Translations under genes and position numbers: made by a program
NCBI GenBank assembly: GCA_013152945.1
Contig: JAADFL010000168.1
Location: 1-15,897, forward strand
DNA: 15,897 bases
DNA from: Deltaproteobacteria bacterium
Lineage (GTDB): Bacteria > Myxococcota_A > JAADFL01
Direction of reading: 5' to 3'
The notes under the pieces: model-generated
What the model saw: the letters and a program-made list of their open reading frames with translations, nothing else
The model's database searches: none
Told to the model about the DNA's origin: nothing
Shown: positions 6,496 to 15,100 of the stretch, piece after piece
Layout of the letters: each line of letters starts with the position of its first letter
How positions within the stretch are numbered: the first letter of the stretch is position 1

Positions 6496-7319
6496 GGGAT
6501 TATACATTCCTGCAAAACGCATTGGCCGCGGTATTCCTTTCGGCCGTAGCTGCAGGTATTGTGGGAAGCTTCGTCGTAGTCAGGCGGATAACCTACCTGG
6601 CCGGGGGTATCGCCCACTGCGTACTGGGTGGCATGGGCGCTGTTCAGTACATCAAGTCGGGTTACGACATACCCTGGTTGACCCCTTTACACGGTGCCTT
6701 GATTGCAGCCGTGCTGGCAGCCGTGCTGGTCGGAGCGGTTTCCCTTAAGGCCAAAGAACGTGAAGACACTGTAATCAGCGGCCTGTGGGCAATTGGAATG
6801 GCGGGAGGAATACTTTTCCTGGCTGCTGCGCCGGGGTACAACCAAAATCTCATGAGCTTTCTCCTGGGCAACATACTCATGGTTTCCAGGACCGACCTGT
6901 GGTTTCTTGCCGGGCTCGACCTGGCCGTGTTGATAATAGTGCTGATAGACTACAAGCAACTTTTTGCAGTCTGCTTCGACGAGGAGTTTGCCCGGACCAG
7001 GGGCATCAATACAGGGTTTCACTATTTATTGCTGCTCTCACTGATCGCCGTTACAGTGGTCCTGCTGGTTACCGTGGTCGGAGTTGTCATGGTTATAGCA
7101 TTACTAAGCCTGCCTGCTGCAACAGCATCCAGGTTTACGAAAACGCTTCCCGTCATGATAATAGTTTCCATGCTCTTGACGGCTACCGAATCCGTATCCG
7201 GACTTGCCATAAGTTACGGGCCGGACTTGCCCGCAGGCGCAATAATAGTTCTCCTGGCAGGTTTGGTCTACATCTCGGTAGTAGGTACGACCACCATATT
7301 AAAGGGCTTCAAGTATTGA
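6471..7319 (+). CDS. ZnuB-like ABC-3 family metal permease
   Basis: I place the start at GTG 6471 (282 residues), because GAGGGA lies five bases upstream and the product then begins with the usual short helix before the first membrane span; ATG 6411 would give a charged 20-residue extension and an 85-base overlap. The protein is almost entirely hydrophobic with about seven to eight membrane segments (for example 16-36, 76-92, 103-120, 147-160, 185-212, 228-247 and 255-273). VVVRRITYLAGGIAHCVLGG near residue 35 and the cytoplasmic stretch CFDEEFARTRGI (168-179), the likely coupling helix for the ATPase, are typical of the family. It ends inside the convergent fliR gene with an 11-base overlap. 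Confidence 0.92.
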   Translation: MAEFLKALGDYTFLQNALAAVFLSAVAAGIVGSFVVVRRITYLAGGIAHCVLGGMGAVQYIKSGYDIPWLTPLHGALIAAVLAAVLVGAVSLKAKEREDTVISGLWAIGMAGGILFLAAAPGYNQNLMSFLLGNILMVSRTDLWFLAGLDLAVLIIVLIDYKQLFAVCFDEEFARTRGINTGFHYLLLLSLIAVTVVLLVTVVGVVMVIALLSLPAATASRFTKTLPVMIIVSMLLTATESVSGLAISYGPDLPAGAIIVLLAGLVYISVVGTTTILKGFKY

Positions 7320-8103
7320 ACAGGTGTGCTGCAAAAGCAATGAAGGCGGCTATCCGTGCATGAAGTATGTTCAGGGCCAGGGCTGCGCCCGCGGTTACCA
7401 CGAGTAAACCGAACACCGCCTTCAAGGGAAGGGCCACGAAATAGGCATTCAGCTCCGGGGCCGCTCTCGACACCAGGCCCATGGCAAGATCCGCCAACAC
7501 TACGGCAAGCAGGACAGGCCCTGCCAGTGCAGCAGCCAAGACAAGTAGGCTTGCAGACATTACGAGCAACCTGTGGAACAGCATGTCGGCCGATACTGTC
7601 GGCAACGAGGTTACCGGAACAATTCGAAAAGATCCTGCAATCGCCTCGATCGCCGCCAAGTGCCCCCCTGTAAGGAAAAGCACTGCCACACATAAAAGGC
7701 CGTACATGGTTCCAAGGGGTGAAGAAGGCTCTCTCGTGACCGGATTCAGGATCTCACTCATGGACATTCCCCTGCCTGCCTCGATCAGATCTCCTGCAGC
7801 TTCCGCGGCCCTGAAAACAAGAGCCATGGCAAACCCTATGGCCAGTCCGACTATTGTCTCTTTTAAGATCAGCAGGGCGACCACGGCCTTGGTCACAACG
7901 GGAATGTTGGTTGCTCCCAGAACAGGAAAACATGCAAGGGCAAGGGCCATTGCCACCACCACCCTGGCCGTGACAGGAACCCACCTGCCACCGAGAAAGG
8001 GAGCGACTGAAACCAGCGCGAGCAATCGCACGAAGCCAAGCCCGATATTCAAAAACATGTGTGAGTACCCGGACCGCCACACAGCCCCAAGCAGATCGTT
8101 CAT
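7309..8103 (-). CDS. fliR: FliR/SctT family export gate protein
   Basis: The product has 264 residues, the usual length. The family pattern is visible: FVRLLALVSVAPFLGGRWVP (24-43), GLAIGFAMALVFRAAEAAG (86-104), a conserved GRGMSM (110-115), PSSPLG (126-131), GGH (146-148) and RAAPELNAYFVALPLK (213-228). FliR/SctT forms one helical strand of the FliPQR export gate in the inner membrane. The GRG, NP and SPLG cluster resembles injectisome SctT more than flagellar FliR as I recall them. ATG 8103 overlaps the fliQ stop by 4 bases (ATGA). Its 3' end overlaps the metal permease gene by 11 bases on the other strand. flhB, which often follows or is fused to fliR, is not downstream. Confidence 0.92.
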   Translation of the reverse strand: MNDLLGAVWRSGYSHMFLNIGLGFVRLLALVSVAPFLGGRWVPVTARVVVAMALALACFPVLGATNIPVVTKAVVALLILKETIVGLAIGFAMALVFRAAEAAGDLIEAGRGMSMSEILNPVTREPSSPLGTMYGLLCVAVLFLTGGHLAAIEAIAGSFRIVPVTSLPTVSADMLFHRLLVMSASLLVLAAALAGPVLLAVVLADLAMGLVSRAAPELNAYFVALPLKAVFGLLVVTAGAALALNILHARIAAFIAFAAHLFNT

Positions 8104-8369
8104 CTGCCCAGGACCGGTATCGCTGAAAGAACAGTGGTCGCAAACCTAGTCGCCTGGCCAAATATCCAGGGACCTGCCAGGAGCAGGGACGCAAAGACCG
8201 CTATCATCTTTGGCACAAACGACAGGGTCTGTTCCTGGACCTGTGTTATGGCCTGAATCAATGCGGCCAAGAGTCCCACTGCAAGGCTTGCAAGCAACGG
8301 CGGCAGTGAAAGCAATATTGCCAGCATCAATCCTTCACGCACAATGTGCAACAGCCAGGTTTGATTCAT
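8100..8369 (-). CDS. fliQ: FliQ/SctS family export gate protein
   Basis: The product has 89 residues, exactly family size, with two membrane hairpin segments (about 14-38 and 53-72). Key signature: IQAITQVQEQTLSFVPKMIA (38-57) then LLLAGPWI (62-69). Start ATG 8369 has GGAGGG just upstream and overlaps the fliP stop by 4 bases; an earlier ATG at 8408 has no such support. Four copies of FliQ/SctS normally wrap around the FliP ring. The first half (SLPPLLAS, QVQEQTL) is reminiscent of injectisome SctS, while SFVPKMIAVF and AGPWI are flagellar in style. Confidence 0.92.
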   Translation of the reverse strand: MNQTWLLHIVREGLMLAILLSLPPLLASLAVGLLAALIQAITQVQEQTLSFVPKMIAVFASLLLAGPWIFGQATRFATTVLSAIPVLGR

Positions 8370-9142
8370 AGGTATCCCTCCAGCAATCCCTTGATAATCA
8401 TGGTCCATCCGTCCACGGCAACGAACAGGAGAAGTTTGAACGGCAATGATACGGTGGTCGGTGAAAGCATGTGCATACCCAGGGCCAAAAGCACATTGGC
8501 CACCACCAGGTCCAACACCAGGAATGGTAAGAATATCACAAAGCCTATAAGAAAGGCTTCCTTCAACTCTGAAAGTATGAAAGCGGGAATGACCACCATC
8601 AAGTCGGAACGTTTGATTTCAGTATCCGGCCTTGCCCTCTCGGCGATCTTATAAATAACATCCACTGCATCCTTGTGAGCATGGGCCGAAAGAAAGGCCT
8701 TGATGGGTTCCTTCGCCTTTCGTGCTACATCTATCACGTCCTTGGTCTTCAGTGAATCCGTGGACAATCCCTTTTCAACCACAGATGCCACCTTGGATGC
8801 GGTAGGAGCCATAACCACGACGGTGAGGGCCATAGCTAGACCAGTTATTACCATGGTCGGCGGCACCCTTGGAGTTCCAAGAGCACTCCTTAAAAGGCCA
8901 AGCACCACTGTAATCTTCAAAAAGCTGGTGGTTACCACCAGGAAGAAGGGTGCGAGGGAAAGCAAGGCCAGCAAGAAAATGAAACTCAAGGGGCTGTCGC
9001 TCAACCCTGCCGGAAGTACGATCCCCCCTTTACTTGCATGCACGGCCAGTGAAGTCGAAAAAATCGACAAGAAGACAGCTGCTTCAAAGAGCAGGATCTG
9101 CGTTGCTTTCTTCTTCTTTTTTATTTTCACTATTGCTTTCAT
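8366..9142 (-). CDS. fliP: FliP/SctR family export gate protein
   Basis: The product has 258 residues from ATG 9142. It opens with a very basic run (KIKKKKK, 6-12) and a hydrophobic segment ending AVHA (about 36), a signal peptide as in flagellar FliP. Family blocks follow: TTSFLKITVVLGLLRSALGT (71-90), VPPTMVITGLAM (93-104), PAFILSELKEAFLIGF (186-201), FLPFLVLDLVVANVLLALGM (204-223) and SLPFKLLLFVAVDGW (232-246). Five copies form the core of the export gate. The start is uncertain: ribosome binding is weak, ATG 9157 and GTG 9130 are alternatives, and any of them overlaps fliO by roughly 47-74 bases. The SPTT-SLPFK region is closer to SctR than to enterobacterial FliP, in my recollection. Confidence 0.92.
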   Translation of the reverse strand: MKAIVKIKKKKKATQILLFEAAVFLSIFSTSLAVHASKGGIVLPAGLSDSPLSFIFLLALLSLAPFFLVVTTSFLKITVVLGLLRSALGTPRVPPTMVITGLAMALTVVVMAPTASKVASVVEKGLSTDSLKTKDVIDVARKAKEPIKAFLSAHAHKDAVDVIYKIAERARPDTEIKRSDLMVVIPAFILSELKEAFLIGFVIFLPFLVLDLVVANVLLALGMHMLSPTTVSLPFKLLLFVAVDGWTMIIKGLLEGYL

Positions 9143-9497
9143 AGGTATTATCCGCATTTTTATAAGCCGCATTGACCTTGTCCATGAATGCCGTATCATC
9201 CGCACCGGTTCCATCCAGCTTGGCCAAGTTGAATATGCCTGCTTCCGACATTCCCAGCAGAAAAGTCCTGCCCATAACCCTGGTTATGATCAAGCTCCTT
9301 TGTGATCCAAGGTCCAACTTGTCGATAACCTGCATTCTGCCGGTTCCCTTGTGTATTCTTCCGCGCAACTTCGATGCACCCAATCTCAAGGCCAGGTAAG
9401 CCAATATGCTGACCGCGGCGAGCACCAGCATACCGTTCAGGATCTGTACGACCATGGACGAAGTATCGGATACATCAGGAAGTGAAGGAGAAGACAT
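9084..9497 (-). CDS. fliO: FliO-like export gate assembly protein
   Basis: The product has 137 residues. A short acidic N-terminus precedes one membrane segment (about 15-38), then a small basic cytoplasmic domain: MQVIDKLDLGSQRSLIITRV (55-74) and GRTFLLGMSEAGIFNLAKL (76-94). This matches the FliO pattern, in which beta strands follow a single transmembrane helix. FliO helps FliP oligomerise and is found with flagella, not with classical injectisomes. The tail (95-137) is Asn/Asp/Glu-rich, low in complexity, and is encoded over the start of fliP. The ATG at 9497 has GAGG only two bases upstream, tighter than usual; no other in-frame ATG lies between it and an upstream TGA. It is first in the four-gene operon. 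Confidence 0.8.
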   Translation of the reverse strand: MSSPSLPDVSDTSSMVVQILNGMLVLAAVSILAYLALRLGASKLRGRIHKGTGRMQVIDKLDLGSQRSLIITRVMGRTFLLGMSEAGIFNLAKLDGTGADDTAFMDKVNAAYKNADNTYESNSENKKEEESNADPAL

Positions 9498-9528
9498 GTC
9501 CTCTTTTGCCCGGTCCTTTCAAGATCTT

Positions 9529-9545
9529 CACAAAATCGCTGCCAG
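9529..9545 (-). promoter_or_regulatory. Weak sigma54-like promoter match for fliOPQR
   Basis: The minus strand reads CTGGCAGCGATTTTGTG, with the GG of TGGCA ten bases from the -12 pair. The -12 pair is GT instead of GC, a serious mismatch. The geometry is good: transcription would start about 20 bases before ATG 9497. Sigma54 often drives flagellar and related operons. Confidence 0.2.
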
Positions 9546-9676
9546 CACGCTGTAATTTCTTTAACTGATCTAAGACTGAGCAGAGCGGGTAACATGGCAG
9601 TGAAACAATGTCAATAATGTCAATATCGTTATGCCGCCATACAAAACCTGCGTTAACTATTATTCCCGTTTTTAAA

Positions 9677-9696
9677 CCGGCTTTGGAAAAAGCCGG
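9677..9696. other. Perfect 8-bp hairpin, function unknown
   Basis: CCGGCTTT, loop GGAA, AAAGCCGG. Neither strand has a clean T-run after it, so it is not a classic intrinsic terminator. It sits in a divergent spacer where a leader structure or regulator site is as likely. Confidence 0.35.
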
Positions 9697-9759
9697 CGCC
9701 AGGAGCACAACCACGCACCTGTCTTGCAATACATCCCTCTTCCTGTTACATAGCCCGCC

Positions 9760-12096
9760 ATGGTGGATGCGGAACAAAATATGATCACAAAACTGGACAG
9801 GCGGGACTTGCTCATCGCTTTGCTTTTAGGCCTCGTTACAATGGGACTGTTGTTGCCTGTTTTGGGATCCTATCCCCTCCTTTCATCTTGGGAACCGCAC
9901 TATGGTGAAGTAGCCAGGGAAATGCTGCACCGGGGTAACTGGTGGGATCCTGTTTACAGGGGGGGCAGGTTCTGGTCGAAACCCATTGGTGAATTCTGGC
10001 TGGTAATACCCTCCTTTGCCCTTTTCGGAATAAGCGACCTGACCGCAAGGCTCCCGAATGCAATAGTCGGAATTCTGGGAGTGATAATCGCTTACCTCCT
10101 ATTGAGAAAGCTCCTTGGATCGAGAAGATCGAGCATACTCGCCGTATTGGTCCTAATGACCACCCCTTACTATGATCTGATTTCAAGACAGCTCATGGTG
10201 GATATTCCTTACGTGGTGTCTTTTTTCATTGCCATGTTGCTATTTACCATCGCATTCTTTGTCGAGTACAGGCTCACGTACATCCTCCTTGCATGGGCAT
10301 GCCTTGGAATCGTCATGCTTTTCAAGGGGCTGCTGGCCATCGTGCTGCCGGGCTCGATATTCTTCATCTACATAATGGCTACTTGGGACTGGTCTATCGT
10401 GCGCAAGGCCAAGCTTCACCTCGGCATTCCACTGTTCCTTCTTGTTGCAGGACCATGGCACGTGTACATGACGGTCAAACACGGAACTCCCTTTCTGCAG
10501 GAATGGTTCATCCAGCATCACTTTGAGCGCATGGCCGGAGATCTTGACAAGCCGAATGCCACGTTTGCACTGTACGTCAGGGACCTGGCCTACGGATTCT
10601 TTCCCTGGATTGCGCTCCTGCCCGCAGGAATTGTCGGCGCATTCTCCATTGCAAGGCAAAAAGTCAATTCCAGAACCAAGATATACATAATGCTCTTGTT
10701 GTCATGCCTGGTTCCCTACCTTCTTTTCAGCTATGCACAAACAAAATTCCATCACTACATCTTTCCAGCCGTTCCATTCGCGGCAGTAATCGTGGGACTG
10801 TTCCTCGATCGCATGTTGTCAGGGCCGTACGATCTCAAGGCAAAGGTGCTGCTTGTCATATCGGCCCTGATCCTGGCTGTCGTGGGCGCGGATCTACTAA
10901 CCGGAATGAACTACAAGAACTTCGTTCACCTTATTACGGTCCAGAGGGTCCAGGACTGGTTCGGGCCGCTTGGAGATCCAAGGCCCGCCCTGGCCGGTGC
11001 GGTCATGTGCTGGTCGTTGTTCCTGCTCCTATCGGCCCTTTGGAACCGTGGTGAAAAAAAGATCGTGCCCGCCATCATTATTCCAATCGCCTGGGCAGCC
11101 ACCGGCCTTGGAGCGGCCCGCTGCGCAGGAACAAGCTGGACAATCGCATCTGCTGTGGCAGGCGGGGCAGGACTCGTGTCATTGTTCTTTTCCATAAAAT
11201 TTCCTTCCGCCGTGTCTACCATCGGCATATCTGCATTGATAGTCTCTTCCGCCGTGGTCACAGGACAGATAAACTTTAGGACCGTGCCCGAGATGCTCCG
11301 GTGCTTCTCGGCCAAATCCCTTGTCCGGGCATACATGAAACTCAAGAAGGGCAACGAACCTCTTGCCACGTACAACTCGTGGAAGACCAGGGACACCACC
11401 TATTACCTGCCCCTGAACTATCCATGGACCAGGGCGGAACAAGACATCCAGATAAAGCGATTCGTCAAGAGAAACAAGGGCAGGAGGTACTTCATACAGG
11501 TGCCGAAAGCCAATTACCAAAGGCTGAAGAATGCGGTCAAAGACGCCACCCTTGAAAACCTGTACATCGTGGCTGACGACAGGTACAAGTCGTTCGTCGA
11601 CGTTTACCTGGTCAGCAACAGGAGGGGGTCGGCAGAGAGACCAAAACCGGGCATCGACCTGCTGGATAAAATCCCGGAAAACCTGACGGCAAGAACGGAT
11701 GCTACGCTGGGCGGCAAGGTAGAACTTATCGGTTACAGGATTTCGAGCACATCCGTAAAGCCGGGTGGTACGTTTCGCCTGGAATTGTTCTACAAGGTCC
11801 TGGCCCCGCTAGGCGATGACTACATGATCTTCGTTCATGCGGACAGAGTAAAGCCTCCGTTCAGGCGGACCTTGAGCGATCACGTGCCGGCACAGGGACG
11901 CCATCCGACCTTTGACTGGAAACCGGGGCAGATCGTGCGTGATGAAACCGTCCTGACCATCGGGGGTGATTGGCCTGCAGGCCAGGTGGAGATATTCACG
12001 GGTCTCTTCAAGGGTCCGAACAGGCTTCCGGTAGATCAACTCGACAAGCAGGACGGACATAACCGCGTGAGGCTCTTAAAAATTACAGTTGAATAG
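9760..12096 (+). CDS. PMT/ArnT-like membrane glycosyltransferase with C-terminal beta domain
   Basis: The product has 778 residues from ATG 9760; ATG 9781 (eighth codon, with GCGGAA upstream) is an equally good start. The N-terminal part (to about 530) has a dozen or so membrane spans and the first-loop signature WEPHYGEVAREML (44-56), followed by FWSKPIGEFW (71-80) and LTARLPNAIVG, as in the dolichyl-phosphate mannosyltransferase/ArnT (GT39/GT83) group. These enzymes move a sugar from a polyprenyl-phosphate carrier to protein, lipid A or another acceptor outside the inner membrane. The usual catalytic Asp-Glu pair is Trp44-Glu45 here, as in a related clan I associate with deltaproteobacterial genomes. 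Residues about 650-778 form a beta-rich soluble domain (LIGYRIS, MIFVHAD, EIFTGLFKG). Donor and acceptor are unknown. It converges on dnaE with a 34-base gap. Confidence 0.85.
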   Translation: MVDAEQNMITKLDRRDLLIALLLGLVTMGLLLPVLGSYPLLSSWEPHYGEVAREMLHRGNWWDPVYRGGRFWSKPIGEFWLVIPSFALFGISDLTARLPNAIVGILGVIIAYLLLRKLLGSRRSSILAVLVLMTTPYYDLISRQLMVDIPYVVSFFIAMLLFTIAFFVEYRLTYILLAWACLGIVMLFKGLLAIVLPGSIFFIYIMATWDWSIVRKAKLHLGIPLFLLVAGPWHVYMTVKHGTPFLQEWFIQHHFERMAGDLDKPNATFALYVRDLAYGFFPWIALLPAGIVGAFSIARQKVNSRTKIYIMLLLSCLVPYLLFSYAQTKFHHYIFPAVPFAAVIVGLFLDRMLSGPYDLKAKVLLVISALILAVVGADLLTGMNYKNFVHLITVQRVQDWFGPLGDPRPALAGAVMCWSLFLLLSALWNRGEKKIVPAIIIPIAWAATGLGAARCAGTSWTIASAVAGGAGLVSLFFSIKFPSAVSTIGISALIVSSAVVTGQINFRTVPEMLRCFSAKSLVRAYMKLKKGNEPLATYNSWKTRDTTYYLPLNYPWTRAEQDIQIKRFVKRNKGRRYFIQVPKANYQRLKNAVKDATLENLYIVADDRYKSFVDVYLVSNRRGSAERPKPGIDLLDKIPENLTARTDATLGGKVELIGYRISSTSVKPGGTFRLELFYKVLAPLGDDYMIFVHADRVKPPFRRTLSDHVPAQGRHPTFDWKPGQIVRDETVLTIGGDWPAGQVEIFTGLFKGPNRLPVDQLDKQDGHNRVRLLKITVE

Positions 12097-12130
12097 GTAT
12101 ATTTCAGGCTACTGAAGAAAATTTACATTT

Positions 12131-15100
12131 TCATCCAAAACGTAACCTGCATACCCGGTCATCGAATATCCTGTCTGCCGCAGACAGCAGGGCTTCAACC
12201 GGATCCACCCTGAATTCTTCAGGCAATTTGAACAAGATCTCCCAACTCCCGGATTCACGCATCCTTACAAAAGTCGACAATTTTCCATTATACGTCTTTA
12301 AGAGATCACGCAGCTTCACCAATTGCTCTGTACGCGCCTTTTCAGCAGGAAGCACAAATTCCACGCCTGATACTTTTTCCTTCCTGGCCTGTTCCAGGCT
12401 CTCCAGCTTTTCCGCCCTTATTTTACGGATAGGATTCTCCGAGCTTCCTTCCAGCAGTATTCGGCCTGTTACGACAAGGGGATCGTCTGATTCGAGTACC
12501 TTTCCGTACTGAACGTATACATTGGAAAATACCAGTACCTCTATGCGACCTGTCAGGTCCTCAAGGAAGAAGAAGGCGTTTCGGCCAAGACCGTTCTTTG
12601 CCGGCCTCTCCCGATAGTTTTCGACAATGCCCCCGATCCGTACTGTCGCCCTTGATGTTTCTTCCAAAGCCTTTGAACAGTTATGAGTCGTATACATCTT
12701 GATCTCGTTCTCGAGGCCCTTGAGCGGATGTCCGGAAAGATAGAATCCGAGAACCTCTTTTTCATTGGCCAGCTTTAACTTGTCCGACCATTCCTCGACA
12801 TCCGGGAATTTCCTCTCCAAATGAATATCGCCGTCATTGCCTCCACCAAAAAGATTGCCCTGCCCCCAGAGTATTTCCCGCTGTTTTACCTGTCCGGATT
12901 CTATTGCGGAATCAAGAGATGTCATCATGCATGCCCTGTTCGGACCCAAACCGTCCAGCGCACCGGCCTTTATCAGGCATTCAATGGCCTTCTTGGGAAC
13001 CTTCCTGGATTCACACCTTTCAGTGAGGTCGAAAATGTCGGTAAAGGCCCCTCCTTCCCGTCTTGCTTCCAACAAAGCTTCCACCGGGCCGCCGCCCACG
13101 CCTTTTATTGCACCCAGGCCGAAAATCACGGCATTGTTTCTCACACCGAAATTGTACTCGGATTCATTGACATGAGGGGGATGCACGGGGTTGCCGTTTT
13201 CCCTGGCGTTTGCCATGTACCTCGTAACCTTGTCCGTGTTGTCCATGTCGCAAGTGAACAGGGCCGCCAGGAATTCCAGGGGATAATGCGTCTTCAAGTA
13301 AGCGGTCTGGTACGAAAGCAATGCATAAGCCGCGGAATGAGACTTGTTGAAGCCGTATTCAGCGAATTTTTCCAGTAGGTCGAAAATCTCGCCTGCCTTT
13401 TTCTTATCGACATTTCGTTCTAAAGCACCCTTTATAAATGTCTCCCTCTGCTGGGTCATCACCTTCATCTTCTTCTTGCCCATGGCGCGCCGAAGCATGT
13501 CTGCGCCTCCCAGGGTGTAGCCGGACATGGTCCTGGCTATCTGCATGACCTGCTCCTGGTACACGATGGTTCCATACGTTTCTGAAAGTATGTCCTCGAG
13601 CATTGGATGGGGATACTTGACCTCTGCCCTGCCGTGCTTCCTGTCGACGAAATCATTCACCATGCCGGATTGGAGCGGACCGGGCCTGTATAATGCAACC
13701 GCTGCTATTATGTCTTCGAACCTATCGGGTTTCAGACGTTGCATGAGATCCTTGAAGCCGCTGGACTCCAGTTGAAAAACACCGGTGGTATCACCGCTGC
13801 TGATCAAATCGTAGACCCTCTTGTCATCCAGTGGAATATCATTGATGCTGAATTTTTCATTCCCGGGCAAGCTCATATTTATTAAACGTTCGGCCTCTGC
13901 TATCACAGTGAGGGTCTTCAACCCGAGGAAATCGAATTTTACCAGCCCTACCTTTTCAACATCCTCCTTCGCATACTGTGTGACCACCTCCCGGTCTTGC
14001 TTCGCCAGGGGGCAATACTCCCACAAAGGCTTGTCGCCTATAACTATGCCTGCGGCGTGCATACCGGAATTCCTGTTCAATCCTTCCAGGGAAACCGCTG
14101 TCTGAAACAAGTCTCTTACCCTTGGGTCTTTCCGCATCTTTTCTTTCAACCTGGGTTCGGTTTCAAGTGCGGATGAAATCGTCACCTTCGGACCCTCCGG
14201 AACCAGCTTGGCCAGCTTGTCCACTTCTCCGTAAGGCATACCCATTACCCTTCCTACGTCCCGTATACATCCGCGTGCCTTCAGTGAATTGAACGTGACT
14301 ATACCGGCCACATTGTTTTCACCGTACTTTTGTTTTACATACTTGATCACTTCGTCCCTGCGGTTCATGCAGAAATCTATGTCAAAGTCCGGCATGTTGA
14401 CCCGCTCCGGGTTCAGGAACCTTTCGAACAACAAGCCGTACTTCAACGGATCAATGTCTGTTATCCCCATGCAGTAAGCTACCAGGGAGCCTGCACCCGA
14501 ACCTCGTCCCGGACCCACGGGCACTCCGTGTTCTTTTGCGTACTTGATGAAATCCCATACGATAAGAAAATAACCGGCAAAGCCCATCTTGGTTATCACT
14601 TCAAGTTCTTCCTCAAGTCTCTTCCTGTATACCTCCCTGTCATTCTGATTCAGGCGGCCGAGTCTCTTCTCAAAGCCCTCCCTGGCCCTTTCCTCCAAAA
14701 ATGACTCGAGGGAATATTCGTTCGGCACATCGTATTTAGGTAAAAAGACTTTGCCCAATGGTATTTCCACGTTACATGACTCGGCAATTTTCAAGGTGTT
14801 CTCTACTGCATGTGGAAATCCCTCAAATTGGCTGATCATCTCTTGTGGACTCTTTAGGTAAAACTGATCCGATTCGGTCGTCAGCCTGTCCTTGTCCTGC
14901 AAGGTCTTCTTCGTGGAGATACAGAGTAAAATATCGTGCGCCTTGGCGCCTCCGGGGTAAAGGTAGTGGCAGTCGTTCGTGGCCACGAGTGGAAGCCCTG
15001 TTTCTCTTGCAAGTTCCAGCATGCCCTTGTTTACGGTCTCTTGTTCAGGAAGGCCGTTTTGTTGCACTTCCAAGTAGAACCCGTCTTCGCCGAAAATCGA

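Larger units (their letters stand above)
9498..9759. other. Divergent spacer between fliO and the glycosyltransferase gene
   Basis: The 262-base region holds no supported gene. It contains a perfect 8-base hairpin (listed) and a partial sigma54-like match for the fliO side (listed). A 100-codon minus-strand frame crosses it, but it overlaps both neighbouring starts and looks like chance. Confidence 0.45.

Noticed and set aside
9475-9777. 100-codon minus-strand frame upstream of fliO
   Set aside because: It overlaps the starts of both fliO and the glycosyltransferase, has no ribosome site or recognisable domain, and its composition does not look coding.
12097-12130. Possible terminator hairpin TTCAG-GCTA-CTGAA between convergent genes
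   Set aside because: The stem is only five A/T-rich base pairs and is not followed by a T-run on either strand.
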